Of a DNA stretch of 64,000 nucleotides, positions 33,383 through 41,508 are shown one piece after another (the first letter of the stretch is position 1; every line of letters begins with the position of its first letter). The stretch comes from an uncultured Clostridia bacterium (GTDB lineage Bacteria; Bacillota; Clostridia; Christensenellales; UBA1242), in assembly GCA_934754475.1 (NCBI GenBank), contig CAKVHV010000002.1, positions 62,001 through 126,000 of the forward strand, given 5' to 3'. A model generated the notes under the pieces. The model ran no database searches, was not told the origin of the DNA, and worked only from the letters and a program-made list of their open reading frames with translations. Both the position numbers and the translations under genes were made by a program.

Positions 33383-33428
33383 ATTGGACAAGTATGTCCA
33401 ATTAAAAGGATATAATATTGGACAAGTA
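33383..33428 (+). promoter_or_regulatory. Leader hairpin able to sequester the start codon
   Basis: ATTGGACAAGTA occurs twice, at 33383-33394 and at 33417-33428 across the TTG start codon. GTCCAA (33396-33401) can pair with the first TTGGAC (tight hairpin) or with the TTGGAC at the start codon (33418-33423), which would enclose the AAAGGA ribosome binding site. This gives two mutually exclusive 6-bp stems. Confidence 0.45.
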
Positions 33429-34119
33429 CCAAATAATAGCAATAATCGCTGGAATTATTTTGCTTTTAATGCTGATAGTTTTTACAAGCCGAAAGCGAAT
33501 TGTTAGAACTTATGAAAAGTATTTAAAGATTAACAACAAAGCCAACTTATCCGGAAAACAATTAGCATTTATATCCAAACAGAAGTTAGGACTTGACGAC
33601 TTGGAATTTGCTTTGACGGATATTAAACTTGGTGACGCATATAGCCCAAAATACAAGACATTAATTCTCAGCAAAGAAGTATGCAACACCGCGTCCTTAA
33701 GTTCGCTAACTATTGTATCACACGAATTGGGTCATGCTGTTCAGCACAAAAAACGAACACCTATATATGTATTAAGTCAGATTGTAACTGCTATTACAAA
33801 ATTTACAAACAAATTCATTATCCCCTTACTTGTAATCGGAACACTATTATTCTTGCTCAAATATCCAAACGATTCTTTGGGTCAGATTTTAATGATTATT
33901 TCAGGTTGTCTGTTTGGACTTCATGTACTTAGACTTATTATTCTAATTCCACTTGAATACGATGCAAGTAGACGAGCACTTAAATATCTCAAAGAAAACG
34001 AATTTGTATCGCCTAACGAATATCGAAAGGCAAAAAAATTACTTGGAATAGCCGCTCAAACATATATAGTTGGACTATTTGATGATTTATTTATACTAAA
34101 TAGAAAAAGGAAGAAATAA
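33418..34119 (+). CDS. Zinc-dependent membrane protease, YugP family (first copy)
   Basis: A 233-residue M48-like protease of the YugP/COG2738 family. An N-terminal transmembrane helix (about 5-24), the zinc motif HELGH at 102-106, two further helices at about 123-150 and 155-180, and the third ligand region PLEYDASRRAL (about 178-188) are seen. The substrate is unknown. The start is the TTG at 33418 with AAAGGA seven bases upstream. The ATG in the leader runs into a stop after three codons. Confidence 0.88.
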   Translation: MDKYQIIAIIAGIILLLMLIVFTSRKRIVRTYEKYLKINNKANLSGKQLAFISKQKLGLDDLEFALTDIKLGDAYSPKYKTLILSKEVCNTASLSSLTIVSHELGHAVQHKKRTPIYVLSQIVTAITKFTNKFIIPLLVIGTLLFLLKYPNDSLGQILMIISGCLFGLHVLRLIILIPLEYDASRRALKYLKENEFVSPNEYRKAKKLLGIAAQTYIVGLFDDLFILNRKRKK

Positions 34120-34121
34120 TT

Positions 34122-34823
34122 ATGTATTATGAATATTATATCTTAGGAATTATATTGCTTCCAGGAATAATTCTAGCCATTTATGCCCAAAGCAAAGTAT
34201 CTTATACTTTCCATAAATACAGCACATGTCTTAGTAGTTGTGGAAAGACTGCAAGCGAAGTTGCTAGAATGTTTCTGGACTTTGCTGGACTAAAAGACAT
34301 TCAGATTATCAAAGTCAAAGGCGAACTAACAGATTATTATCACCACAGCAAGAAAGTTCTTGCACTAAGCGAAAGTGTATATGACAGTTCATCAATTTCG
34401 GCTTTGGGAGTTGCTTGTCACGAAGTTGGCCACGCATTACAATACAAATCTAATTATCTACCTATCAAAATAAGAAATGTTATAATCCCTATTTGTAATA
34501 TAGTTAACAACTTGCTTTGGGTATTTATTATTTTGGGTGCTATATTCTTTTATACAAACATCGGTATTTGGTTTTGGTATGTTGGTGTTGGAGCATTTGC
34601 TTTGTCTGTTCTTGTAAACCTTATTACCCTACCAGTTGAATACAATGCTAGCAATAGAGCACTTAAACTTTTGAAAGATAGTACAATTTTAACCGAAGAA
34701 GAAACTGGATATGCAAAACAAGTTTTAAGAGCGGCTGGACTTACTTATGTTGCAAGTTTAGTCGTATCAATTCTAAACTTACTAAGATTAGTTTTGGTTC
34801 TGTCTCGAAACAAAAGAGACTAA
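34122..34823 (+). CDS. Zinc-dependent membrane protease, YugP family (second copy)
   Basis: A 233-residue paralogue of the preceding gene. It has the same topology, HEVGH at 100-104, and LPVEYNASNRALKLL near 186-200. The copies have identical length but clearly diverged sequences, so this is an old tandem duplication. It starts 3 bases after the first copy, with AAGGAAG inside that gene's end. A strong terminator follows directly. Confidence 0.9.
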   Translation: MYYEYYILGIILLPGIILAIYAQSKVSYTFHKYSTCLSSCGKTASEVARMFLDFAGLKDIQIIKVKGELTDYYHHSKKVLALSESVYDSSSISALGVACHEVGHALQYKSNYLPIKIRNVIIPICNIVNNLLWVFIILGAIFFYTNIGIWFWYVGVGAFALSVLVNLITLPVEYNASNRALKLLKDSTILTEEETGYAKQVLRAAGLTYVASLVVSILNLLRLVLVLSRNKRD

Positions 34824-34852
34824 AAAATCCCTTATAATTAAGGGATTTTTTT
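34822..34852. terminator. Bidirectional terminator, YugP pair / DUF1540 gene
   Basis: Stem AATCCCTTA/TAAGGGATT (core 34826-34834 with 34839-34847) with loop TAAT and A/T runs on both sides. It is the end of both converging transcripts. Confidence 0.9.
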
Positions 34853-35172
34853 CATGGCTCAATATTTGTAATACAGACACCAGAATTTTTGCCATTCATA
34901 ACACTAATACCATTTGCCTTACAAACTCCGTCATTATTAAACAAGCACTCAGCCTTACACTCAATACTTACATTTTTGTTGTGTCTAAAAGGATGAATTT
35001 CGGGAGCGACTTCAAACATGTTTTTACTTATGTCTTGATGTTGTTTTTCATCTCGCACTTTGTCTAGTTCAAAAGTTCCACATTCACACGACCTTTTGAT
35101 TGTTATCCCCTTGCTCATACAAGCACAAGCATTATTATATTTACAATTAAGTTTCTTGCATTTTAAATCCAT
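34852..35172 (-). CDS. Cys-rich DUF1540 protein
   Basis: A 106-residue protein with two Cys-rich halves. Residues 4-35 hold CKKLNCKYNNACACMSKGITI and CEC. Residues 72-103 hold CKAECLFNNDGVCKANGISV and a final Cys. The second half is a good DUF1540 match and the first a divergent copy. The Cys spacing suggests metal binding. DUF1540 proteins are common in sporulating Clostridia, but function is unknown. GGAG lies before the ATG. Confidence 0.85.
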   Translation of the reverse strand: MDLKCKKLNCKYNNACACMSKGITIKRSCECGTFELDKVRDEKQHQDISKNMFEVAPEIHPFRHNKNVSIECKAECLFNNDGVCKANGISVMNGKNSGVCITNIEP

Positions 35173-35253
35173 ATCTTATCTCCTTTTTTATGTTATTATT
35201 TCCAAAAAAATAGTCGTTTATCCAAAATTTAATAAACACAAGCATTTATATGA

Positions 35254-35282
35254 TTGACATAAATCCAAATATTTCGTATCAT
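35254..35282 (+). promoter_or_regulatory. rplI promoter
   Basis: TTGACA (35254-35259), a 17-base spacer, TATCAT (35277-35282). The predicted start near 35289 is about 60 bases before the rplI ATG. Confidence 0.8.
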
Positions 35283-35349
35283 ATTTAAGATACATGTAAA
35301 TGTATTACACAAAGTTTTAGATACAAAATAATTTTTTAAGGAGTATCAT

Positions 35350-35787
35350 ATGAAAGTAGTTTTATTAAAAGACCTAAAAGGCAAAGGCAAAAAAGGCGAT
35401 GTTATTAACATTTCCGATGGTTATGCTCTCAACTTTTTGATTCCACAAGGAATTGCAAAGGCAGGTACTTCGTCAAATCTAAATGAAGCGAATCAAGCAC
35501 GTGAAGCCAAGGCTTATCACGATGAACAAGAACGACTAAAAGCAGTTGAACTTGGAAAAATTATTGAAAAAACCACACTTAATCTCAAAGTTAAATGCGG
35601 TGCTAACGGAAAAGTTTTTGGTTCGGTTACAAACAAAGAAATCTCAGAAGAACTAGCAAAATTAAATATTTCTGTTGACAAAAAGAAAATTGAAACTGAT
35701 GCTATTAAGTCAATTGGACTATATGACATCAAAGTCAGACTTCATCCTACTGTTGTAGTTAGTCTCAAAGTTAATATCGAATGTTAA
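35350..35787 (+). CDS. rplI: 50S ribosomal protein L9
   Basis: A 145-residue L9. The N-terminal RNA-binding domain has MKVVLLKDLKGKGKKGDVINISDGYALNFLIP (1-32), a long linker helix spans about 41-75, and the C-terminal domain has KVFGSVTNKEISEEL and HPTVVVSLKVNI. It binds at the base of the L1 stalk. It stands alone with its own promoter and terminator, away from the usual rpsF-rpsR or dnaB neighbours. AAGGAG precedes the ATG. Confidence 0.97.
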   Translation: MKVVLLKDLKGKGKKGDVINISDGYALNFLIPQGIAKAGTSSNLNEANQAREAKAYHDEQERLKAVELGKIIEKTTLNLKVKCGANGKVFGSVTNKEISEELAKLNISVDKKKIETDAIKSIGLYDIKVRLHPTVVVSLKVNIEC

Positions 35788-35790
35788 ACG

Positions 35791-35821
35791 AAAAAAGTTA
35801 CCTAAAGTAGGTAACTTTTTT
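35791..35821. terminator. Bidirectional terminator, rplI / YitT
   Basis: A 13-bp stem (35791-35803 with 35809-35821; core GTTACCT/AGGTAAC) with flanking A and T runs. It is shared by the convergent rplI and YitT genes. Confidence 0.9.
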
Positions 35822-35835
35822 GTTTATTATTTAAA

Positions 35836-36864
35836 TCACTTTTGCTTTTTGGAGTTCTTTTTTTGTTTAGTAGGTTTAGGCAAAGTTTCATCTTTAGGAG
35901 TGTCTTTCACTTCTTTATTTTCGTCTTGAGATTGTTTTAGCAAAGTCTGTTTTGCCAAGTTTTCATTGACTTCCTTGTCAATATCCGAAGGCTTAGTCCA
36001 AAACCCTATAACATCACTAACTTTTGTTGAATACATAAATGCGTTTGGGTCGGTATCTTTAAGAATTTTTGTTAGTGTTGCAATTTGGAACTTGCTAACC
36101 AAACAAATAAGATAATCTTTGTCGTCATGAGAGTACATTCCTTCACACTTGGTTTTAGTACATCCACGACTTAGGTTTTCCATAATTTTTTGAGATACTT
36201 CGTCGCCTTTGTTTGTAATAATATGATAAGCCCTAACCTGTTTGTATCCGTCATTTACAAAATCGGTACAAACCGAGCAAAGTCCAAGTGCTATTATTGT
36301 ATAAGGCAAAACTTGTACACCATTTGTGAAAACAATTAGCGAAAGCAAAACAACAATTATATCTATAATTACTACAATCGAGCCGATTGAGATTTTTGGG
36401 TTCTTGTTGCGTACAATGCTTGCAATCATATCTCCACCACCAGTCGAGCCACCAAATCTTACTACAAAGCCAATCCCCACTCCCATTATTGCTCCACCAT
36501 ACATAGCGGAAATTAATGGTTCAAAAGTAAGGTTGATGTTAAGCAGACTAAATATCTCCATAGTAAGCGAGAACCACGCAATTCCAAATAGCGATTTAAT
36601 TGCAAAACGTCTACCCAAAGTTCTTAGTGCATACAAAAACAAACCAATATTCAAAATAAAATAAATAATTGATGAATTTAGAAAATGTATGCCTATACTA
36701 TTTAGTAGTACATTAATTATCATCGCAAGTCCCGAAAAACCACCAGTTGAAATATTATTTGGTTCCAAAAAAATTGAAAATGCAAAGCCCATAATTGAAG
36801 TGCCAAACATAATCATCAAAAAATCAAACAATAATTGCCATTTACTTTTAACTTTGATATACAT
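35836..36864 (-). CDS. YitT family membrane protein
   Basis: A 342-residue protein. Five to six transmembrane helices lie in the first 190 residues (GTSIMGFAFSIFLEPNNISTGGFSGLAMI, then GGSTGGGDMIASIV). The cytoplasmic DUF2179 domain follows (AYHIITNKGDEVSQKIMENLSRGCTKTKCEGMYS, about 210-290). A Lys-rich hydrophilic tail of about 50 residues exceeds the family's usual length of roughly 285. Function is unproven. I set the start at the ATG at 36864 behind GGAG. An upstream TTG would add four residues and swallow the ribosome binding site. Confidence 0.9.
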   Translation of the reverse strand: MYIKVKSKWQLLFDFLMIMFGTSIMGFAFSIFLEPNNISTGGFSGLAMIINVLLNSIGIHFLNSSIIYFILNIGLFLYALRTLGRRFAIKSLFGIAWFSLTMEIFSLLNINLTFEPLISAMYGGAIMGVGIGFVVRFGGSTGGGDMIASIVRNKNPKISIGSIVVIIDIIVVLLSLIVFTNGVQVLPYTIIALGLCSVCTDFVNDGYKQVRAYHIITNKGDEVSQKIMENLSRGCTKTKCEGMYSHDDKDYLICLVSKFQIATLTKILKDTDPNAFMYSTKVSDVIGFWTKPSDIDKEVNENLAKQTLLKQSQDENKEVKDTPKDETLPKPTKQKKNSKKQK

Positions 36865-36892
36865 AAAAAACTCCAAATTTGTAAGTTAAGTG

Positions 36893-36936
36893 AAAAAAAC
36901 AACCTAAGTTTATAATAAATTTAAGTTGTTTTTTTG
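36893..36936 (-). terminator. Terminator after rplL
   Basis: A 14-bp stem with one G-U pair and one mismatch (arms starting ACAACTTAAA and ending GGTTGT on the minus strand), followed by a U run. It separates the rplJ-rplL unit from the YitT gene. Confidence 0.8.
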
Positions 36937-36948
36937 GTTTATGGATAA

Positions 36949-37323
36949 TTATTTAAGTTCTACAGTAGCGCCAGCTTCTTTAAGTTTAGCTTCGATTTCT
37001 TTAGCTTCTTCAGCAGGAACATTTTGTTTCAATTCCTTAGGAGCTCCGTCAACCAATGCTTTTGCTTCGCCTAGACCAAGACCTGTAAGTTCTTTAACAA
37101 TCTTGATAACAGCAATTTTGTTTGCGCCTGCTTCTTTAAGAACTACTGTGAATTCGCTCTTTTCTTCAGCAGCTGGAGCAGCAGCGCCAGCAGCAGCACC
37201 CATAACAGCTACAGGGGCAGCAGCACTAACTCCAAATTCTTCTTCTAACATTTTTACTAATTCGCTTACTTCCATAACAGAAAGTTTTTTGATTTCTTCA
37301 ACAAATGATTTTAAATCAGCCAT
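36949..37323 (-). CDS. rplL: 50S ribosomal protein L7/L12
   Basis: A 124-residue stalk protein. The N-terminal dimerisation domain (1-33) is followed by an Ala/Pro-rich hinge (about 34-52) and a C-terminal factor-binding domain (EFTVVLKEAGANKIAVIKIVKELTGLGLGEAKALVD). It recruits and activates translational GTPases such as EF-Tu and EF-G, encoded at 47-50 kb. AAGGAG precedes the ATG. Confidence 0.98.
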   Translation of the reverse strand: MADLKSFVEEIKKLSVMEVSELVKMLEEEFGVSAAAPVAVMGAAAGAAAPAAEEKSEFTVVLKEAGANKIAVIKIVKELTGLGLGEAKALVDGAPKELKQNVPAEEAKEIEAKLKEAGATVELK

Positions 37324-37355
37324 TTTAATTTCTCCTTAAATTTTTTTTATTTTAA

Positions 37356-37844
37356 TTAATTTTGTTTTTCAGCTATTGCATTTAATGCTCTTGCCAAAGC
37401 AGATACTGGAGCATTAAGAGTACCAAGAAGCATAGCAATAAGAACATCTTTTGAAGGTATTTTAGATAATTCTTCTACTTGGTCTTTGTTCATGATTTGA
37501 CCGTTAACAATACCAAATTTAACAGCCATTTTGTTTAAGTCTTTTGAATGTTTGCAGAAAACTTTAGCAGGAGCAACTTCGTCTGTACTAAAAGCAACAG
37601 CAGTTGTGCCTTCAAACATGTTTGCATCATATCCAGTAATTCCAAGGCTGTCTAGCGCACGAGTCAAAAGTCTATTTTTGAAAACTTTGTAAGTAACATT
37701 GTTTTCTCTAAATTCCTTTCTAAGAGCGGTGTCTTCAGCAACTGTAATTCCACGATAATCTACAAATATGATAGATTTTGCTTCACTTAGTTTAGATTTG
37801 ATGTCTTCTACTAATTCTTTCTTTAATTCTAAATTAGCGCTCAA
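37356..37844 (-). CDS. rplJ: 50S ribosomal protein L10
   Basis: A 162-residue L10, the stalk base that carries L7/L12 dimers. KSIIFVDYRGITVAEDTALRK and the C-terminal helices are recognisable. I choose the TTG start at 37844, which gives MSANLELKKELVEDI. GGAGG lies eight bases upstream, while the ATG/TTG pair 15-18 bases further up would place the Shine-Dalgarno sequence inside the frame. Expression is likely controlled by the L10 leader and attenuator upstream. Confidence 0.93.
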   Translation of the reverse strand: MSANLELKKELVEDIKSKLSEAKSIIFVDYRGITVAEDTALRKEFRENNVTYKVFKNRLLTRALDSLGITGYDANMFEGTTAVAFSTDEVAPAKVFCKHSKDLNKMAVKFGIVNGQIMNKDQVEELSKIPSKDVLIAMLLGTLNAPVSALARALNAIAEKQN

Positions 37845-37867
37845 AATATTATCCTCCATCAAGTTTT

Positions 37868-37904
37868 TAAAAAATAAAACATCTCATGCCAAAGACATGA
37901 GATG
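37868..37904 (-). terminator. Attenuator terminator in the rplJ leader
   Basis: CATCTCATG/CATGAGATG (37880-37888 with 37896-37904) with a seven-base loop, followed on the minus strand by TTTTATTTTTT. It lies between the promoter and the rplJ start, so it acts as a conditional terminator rather than the end of a gene. Confidence 0.85.
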
Positions 37905-38000
37905 AAAATTTCAAACTCGAGCTTCCTCGGCAAGCGTAAATTAAATTACTTATGGTCAAAACCACTTGCTGTCTTAGGCATAATTAATATTCTATTTTCG
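37905..38000 (-). ncRNA. L10 leader RNA
   Basis: The 5' leader of rplJ-rplL. The minus strand contains CCTAAGACAGCAAGTG and, further on, CGCTTGCCGAGG. The AGCAAG and CTTGCC parts pair (37963-37969 with 37930-37936), and the flanking GACAG and CCGAGG match the kink-turn L10-binding site of 23S rRNA found in known Firmicutes L10 leaders. L10 (with L12) binding is expected to favour the downstream attenuator. Confidence 0.85.
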
Positions 38001-38006
38001 TTAAAT

Positions 38007-38035
38007 ATTATATCTAATAAAATATTTGTTGTCAA
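38007..38035 (-). promoter_or_regulatory. rplJ-rplL promoter
   Basis: Minus strand TTGACA (38030-38035), a 17-base spacer, TATAAT (38007-38012). Both hexamers are perfect consensus. The predicted start is near 38000. Confidence 0.92.
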
Positions 38036-38179
38036 TAGTTTGTTACATATTTTTTTAAAAATTATAAAAACAACTATAACAAAGCAAATAAATTGTTTCA
38101 ATTATTTTTTTGAACTACATGTCTTGGAATGAAATTAATCTCACTCCACCACATTTTTAGTTTATAATTAAGATTGAAC

Positions 38180-39754
38180 TTAGATTTCGCTATCAATAAA
38201 CTCGTCGTACGTAGTTGCTTTGTCAAATACTTTTTTGTCAGTGATTTTAATAATTCTATTACATACAGTTTGCATAAGTTCTTGGTCGTGAGATGTAAGT
38301 AACAAGTTTCCTTTGTAATTAATAAGACCTTTGTTAAGAGCGGTGATGCTTTCCAAATCAAGGTGGTTAGTTGGCTCATCAAATATTAGTAGATTTCCAG
38401 AAGTAAGCATCATTTTTGCAAGCATACATCTAACTTTTTCGCCACCAGAAATAACTTTGGCTTTCTTCAAACCTTCTTCGCCAGAGAATAACATTCTGCC
38501 AAGCCAAGAACGCAAATATGTTTGCTCTTTTTCTTTGGAGAACTGACCAAGCCAATCAACAAGTGTCAAATCGCAATTTTCAAAATATGAATTGAAGTTT
38601 TGTGGAAGATATGAATAAGTTATGGTCTTTCCCCACTTAACAGTACCAGTATAGTCTTTGTCAAGTCCAGCAATTATATTAAACAAAGCACTTATTGTAG
38701 TAGATTTGTCACTCACTATGCCGATTTTGTCATTTTTGTTTACTACAAAACTAACATTTTCAAACACACCCGGTTTTGTGAGATTTTCAACCATCAAAAT
38801 ATCATTACCCGCTTCCCTATCCATCTCAAAGTTTATATATGGATATTTTCTAGTACTAGGTTTAATATCATTAATAGTTAGTTTTTCTAGTTCTTTCTTT
38901 CGGCTAGTTGCTTGACGACTCTTACTTGCATTAGCCGAAAATCTAGCAATAAATTCTTGAAGTTCTTTGGCTCTTGCTTCTGCTTTTTTGTTGGCTTCCT
39001 TTTGTTGTCTTAGCATAAGTTGGCTAGTTTCATACCAAAAATCGTAGTTTCCAAGATAAATATTGATTTTTCCATAATCCACATCGCAAATATGTGTACA
39101 AACATTATTAAGAAAATGTCTGTTATGCGAAACAATAATCAATATATTTTCAAAATTAATAAGGAATTCTTCGAGCCATCTAACAGATTTAATATCCAAG
39201 TTGTTTGTAGGTTCGTCAAGGATTAAAATGTCTGGATTTCCAAAAAGTGCTTGTGCAAGCAAGACTTTGACCTTAATAGGTGCATCAAGCGAACCCATCA
39301 TACTATAGTGAAGAGATGTATCCACTCCCAAACCATTAAGCAAAATTCCTGCATCACTTTCGGCTTCCCAACCACCAAGTTCGGCAAATTCCGCTTCAAG
39401 TTCGGCTGCTTTCATGCCATCTTCTTCGTTAAAGTCTGGTTTTGCATAAAGTGCGTCCTTTTCTTTCATAATCTCAACAAGTCTATGATGACCTTGCAAA
39501 ACTGTATCCATAACTGTGAAGTCATTAAAAGCTTCTTGGTTTTGATTAAGCACAGACATTCTCTCACCCGGAGAAACGACTACTTCGCCCTTTTGTGGTT
39601 GCAATTCGCCCGAAAGAACTTTAAGGAATGTGGATTTTCCCGCACCATTAGCTCCTATTATTCCATAGCAATTGCCCTTTGTAAATTTCAAATTAACTTC
39701 ATCAAACAATTTGTGACTACCAAATTGTACACAAACATTATTTACTTGTATCAT
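38180..39754 (-). CDS. ABC-F ATPase, YbiT/YkpA-like
   Basis: A 524-residue protein with two ATPase domains and no transmembrane part. Domain 1 has Walker A GIIGANGAGKST (about 33-44) and ILILDEPTNNLDI. The linker (about 245-300) is rich in Lys/Arg/Glu. Domain 2 has signature ISGGEKVRCMLAK and IFDEPTNHLDL. ABC-F proteins of this type act on the ribosomal E site. The domain 1 signature reads MGSLDAPIKVKVLL, not SGGE. E. coli YbiT is also degenerate there, so this is a family trait. No clear resistance-type features are seen. Confidence 0.93.
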   Translation of the reverse strand: MIQVNNVCVQFGSHKLFDEVNLKFTKGNCYGIIGANGAGKSTFLKVLSGELQPQKGEVVVSPGERMSVLNQNQEAFNDFTVMDTVLQGHHRLVEIMKEKDALYAKPDFNEEDGMKAAELEAEFAELGGWEAESDAGILLNGLGVDTSLHYSMMGSLDAPIKVKVLLAQALFGNPDILILDEPTNNLDIKSVRWLEEFLINFENILIIVSHNRHFLNNVCTHICDVDYGKINIYLGNYDFWYETSQLMLRQQKEANKKAEARAKELQEFIARFSANASKSRQATSRKKELEKLTINDIKPSTRKYPYINFEMDREAGNDILMVENLTKPGVFENVSFVVNKNDKIGIVSDKSTTISALFNIIAGLDKDYTGTVKWGKTITYSYLPQNFNSYFENCDLTLVDWLGQFSKEKEQTYLRSWLGRMLFSGEEGLKKAKVISGGEKVRCMLAKMMLTSGNLLIFDEPTNHLDLESITALNKGLINYKGNLLLTSHDQELMQTVCNRIIKITDKKVFDKATTYDEFIDSEI

Positions 39755-39899
39755 AATCTTTCCTAATAATATATTTTTTAACTTAATTAGTTTACCTAAA
39801 AAAAACCATTATGTCAATATATTCCCCATACTACAAAGATATTAAACGACAAACTATACTAAATTAACAAGGCTTAAAACTATTGATTATATTTAAAAT

Positions 39900-39928
39900 T
39901 TGCATTTTTGGAAATTTTGTGCTAAAAT
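39900..39928 (+). promoter_or_regulatory. Promoter of the GNAT-like gene
   Basis: TTGCAT (39900-39905), a 17-base spacer, then extended -10 TGC plus TAAAAT (39923-39928). The predicted start is about 25 bases before the chosen ATG. Confidence 0.7.
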
Positions 39929-39959
39929 ATATATAATAAGTAATATGTGGGGTTTGAAT

Positions 39960-40607
39960 ATGGCAAAAAATATTGAAATTAAAACTAAAAATGGAAAATT
40001 GGGCGAACTACTTTTAACTATTGATGCTCACGAAAAAGTAGATAGTCTAACACTATCCGACGATATTTCAAAAGAATATCAAAACAAATCAAACAGAGAA
40101 TTTTTGTTTGCTTTGTATATGCAAAACATGAAAAATGACAAGTTGACCACAATAATTGGGAGCATTTTGGAAGATTGTGAAAATTTATCCAAAGCAGAGA
40201 TTATAGATAGAATTAACTCTGAGTATTCTGCAAACAAAGCACAAAGTACTTCACACGAAGGTTTGAAATCTGGTGACCATATTACAGTCAATATCTACAA
40301 AACCGATGATTTACAAAACAGCATATACAATTTGGAAGCCCAAATCAAAAAGACAAAAAGCGGAATTAAATATGCCGAAATTGAAAAGAACTTTACAAGC
40401 GAAGAGCATAGACGTTGCGGACTTATGCGATTAGGTTTTGATAATTTCCAAAACTATTTGCAAGAAAACAATATTCAAAAAATCACTTTGGAAGCAATTG
40501 ACCTTGATGGCAACGAATTTAATCTAAATTCACTCTATACAAAATTTGGCTTTGACAAACATGGTGACAAATTTGTCAAAGATGTTTCACAAAAAGAATA
40601 CTACTAA
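39960..40607 (+). CDS. Hypothetical protein with GNAT-like C-terminal half
   Basis: A 215-residue protein. The N-terminal half is unrecognised. The C-terminal half has a GNAT acetyltransferase look: EEHRRCGLMRLGFDNFQNYL (R-x-x-G acyl-CoA-loop-like) followed by KITLEAID and NSLYTKFGFDKHGDKFVK, the usual final Tyr/Gly-Phe strand. No substrate can be inferred. The start is the ATG at 39960 with GTGGGG eight bases ahead. An in-frame ATG at 39900 lies before the promoter -10 and is excluded. Confidence 0.6.
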   Translation: MAKNIEIKTKNGKLGELLLTIDAHEKVDSLTLSDDISKEYQNKSNREFLFALYMQNMKNDKLTTIIGSILEDCENLSKAEIIDRINSEYSANKAQSTSHEGLKSGDHITVNIYKTDDLQNSIYNLEAQIKKTKSGIKYAEIEKNFTSEEHRRCGLMRLGFDNFQNYLQENNIQKITLEAIDLDGNEFNLNSLYTKFGFDKHGDKFVKDVSQKEYY

Positions 40608-40612
40608 AAAAA

Positions 40613-40658
40613 TGCAAGCATTTGTGAAATATTAATCATCACAAAATCGCTTGCACTT
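40613..40658 (+). terminator. Terminator-like hairpin after the GNAT-like gene
   Basis: TGCAAGC/GCTTGCA continuing through TTTGTGA/TCACAAA with a small internal asymmetry, then CTTTTAT. The U tract is weak. Confidence 0.6.
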
Positions 40659-40682
40659 TTATATCAAATTTTAAGCAATTAA

Positions 40683-40732
40683 AAAGTTGAATATAACACC
40701 AAATATGGCTATGATTTCAACTTTGCATAGTA
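40683..40732 (-). terminator. Second terminator-like hairpin downstream of rplA
   Basis: Minus strand AAAGTTGAA/TTCAACTTT (40716-40724 with 40683-40691) followed by a U run. It overlaps the recurrent TACTATGCAA motif. Together with the hairpin at 40734-40765 it gives tandem terminators. Confidence 0.55.
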
Positions 40733-40733
40733 C

Positions 40734-40765
40734 AAAAAAAATCCAAGATAAACTTGGATTTTTTT
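40734..40765 (-). terminator. Terminator after rplA
   Basis: ATCCAAG/CTTGGAT core with seven A/T pairs below it (40734-40746 with 40753-40765) and a U run on the minus strand. Confidence 0.9.
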
Positions 40766-40766
40766 A

Positions 40767-41447
40767 TTAGTATTGAACTTTGATGCCAGGTCCCATTGTT
40801 GAAGACACTGAAACTGATTTGATATAAGTACCTTTAGCTGCTGCTGGTTTAGCTTTGATAATAGCATCCATAACAACTTTTAGGTTTTCAGCAAGTTTGT
40901 CTGCACCAAATGAAACTTTACCAATCATTACGTGAACGATATTGTTTTTGTCAAGTCTGTATTCAACTTTACCAGCCTTGATTTCAGCAATAGCCTTAGC
41001 AAGGTCAGTAGTAACAGTACCACTCTTTGGGTTTGGCATAAGACCTTTTGGTCCTAATACCTTAGCAATTCTACCAATAACTGGCATCATGTCTGGTGTA
41101 GTAACGCAGACATCAAAACCGAACCAGTTTTGAGTTTGAATTTTTTGAACCATGTCTTCAGCGCCAACGAAGTCAGCACCTGCTTTGGTTGCAATATCAG
41201 CATTGTCACCTTTGGCAAAAACCAAGATTTTCTTAGATTTACCAGTTCCGTGTGGCAATACAACAACGCCCCTTACTTGTTGGTCAGCGTTTCTTCCGTC
41301 TACACCAAGCTTAACGTGAAGTTCAACAGTTTCATCAAACTTTGCACTTGCGGTCTTAACAGCTAGGTCTAGCGCATCAGCTACTGTATACAAAGTAGCT
41401 TTGTCTACTAATTTAGCAGACTCTATGTATCTTTTACCTTTCTTCAT
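40767..41447 (-). CDS. rplA: 50S ribosomal protein L1
   Basis: A 226-residue L1 of the mobile L1 stalk. Family segments are KFDETVELHVKLGVDGRNADQQVRG, the hinge region PDMMPVIGRIAKVLGPKGLMPNPKSGTV, and TKGTYIKSVSVSSTMGPGIKV-like end. L1 is a classical autoregulator that binds its own mRNA. Two candidate target hairpins lie just upstream, before rplA and before rplK. AAGGAG precedes the ATG. Confidence 0.97.
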   Translation of the reverse strand: MKKGKRYIESAKLVDKATLYTVADALDLAVKTASAKFDETVELHVKLGVDGRNADQQVRGVVVLPHGTGKSKKILVFAKGDNADIATKAGADFVGAEDMVQKIQTQNWFGFDVCVTTPDMMPVIGRIAKVLGPKGLMPNPKSGTVTTDLAKAIAEIKAGKVEYRLDKNNIVHVMIGKVSFGADKLAENLKVVMDAIIKAKPAAAKGTYIKSVSVSSTMGPGIKVQY

Positions 41448-41470
41448 ATTTTTCTTCTCCTTGTGGTTTT

Positions 41471-41508
41471 AGTGAATAAATTACAACTAAAATTTTTATT
41501 CTCCCACT
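41471..41508 (-). promoter_or_regulatory. Candidate L1-binding hairpin in the rplK-rplA spacer
   Basis: Minus strand: AGTG, a one-sided GGAG bulge, then AATAAA, pairing on the other arm with TTTATT and CACT (41505-41508, 41495-41500, 41475-41480, 41471-41474). The GTGGGAG bulge is the 23S rRNA L1-site motif. It begins at the rplK stop codon. Confidence 0.6.

Noticed and set aside
38098..38382. 94-residue minus-strand frame at the end of the ABC-F gene
   Set aside because: It lies in another frame over the conserved ABC-F C-terminus and has no ribosome binding site.
38180..39754. Degenerate signature in the first ATPase domain of the ABC-F protein as a novelty
   Set aside because: E. coli YbiT has a similarly altered signature, so it is a family trait.
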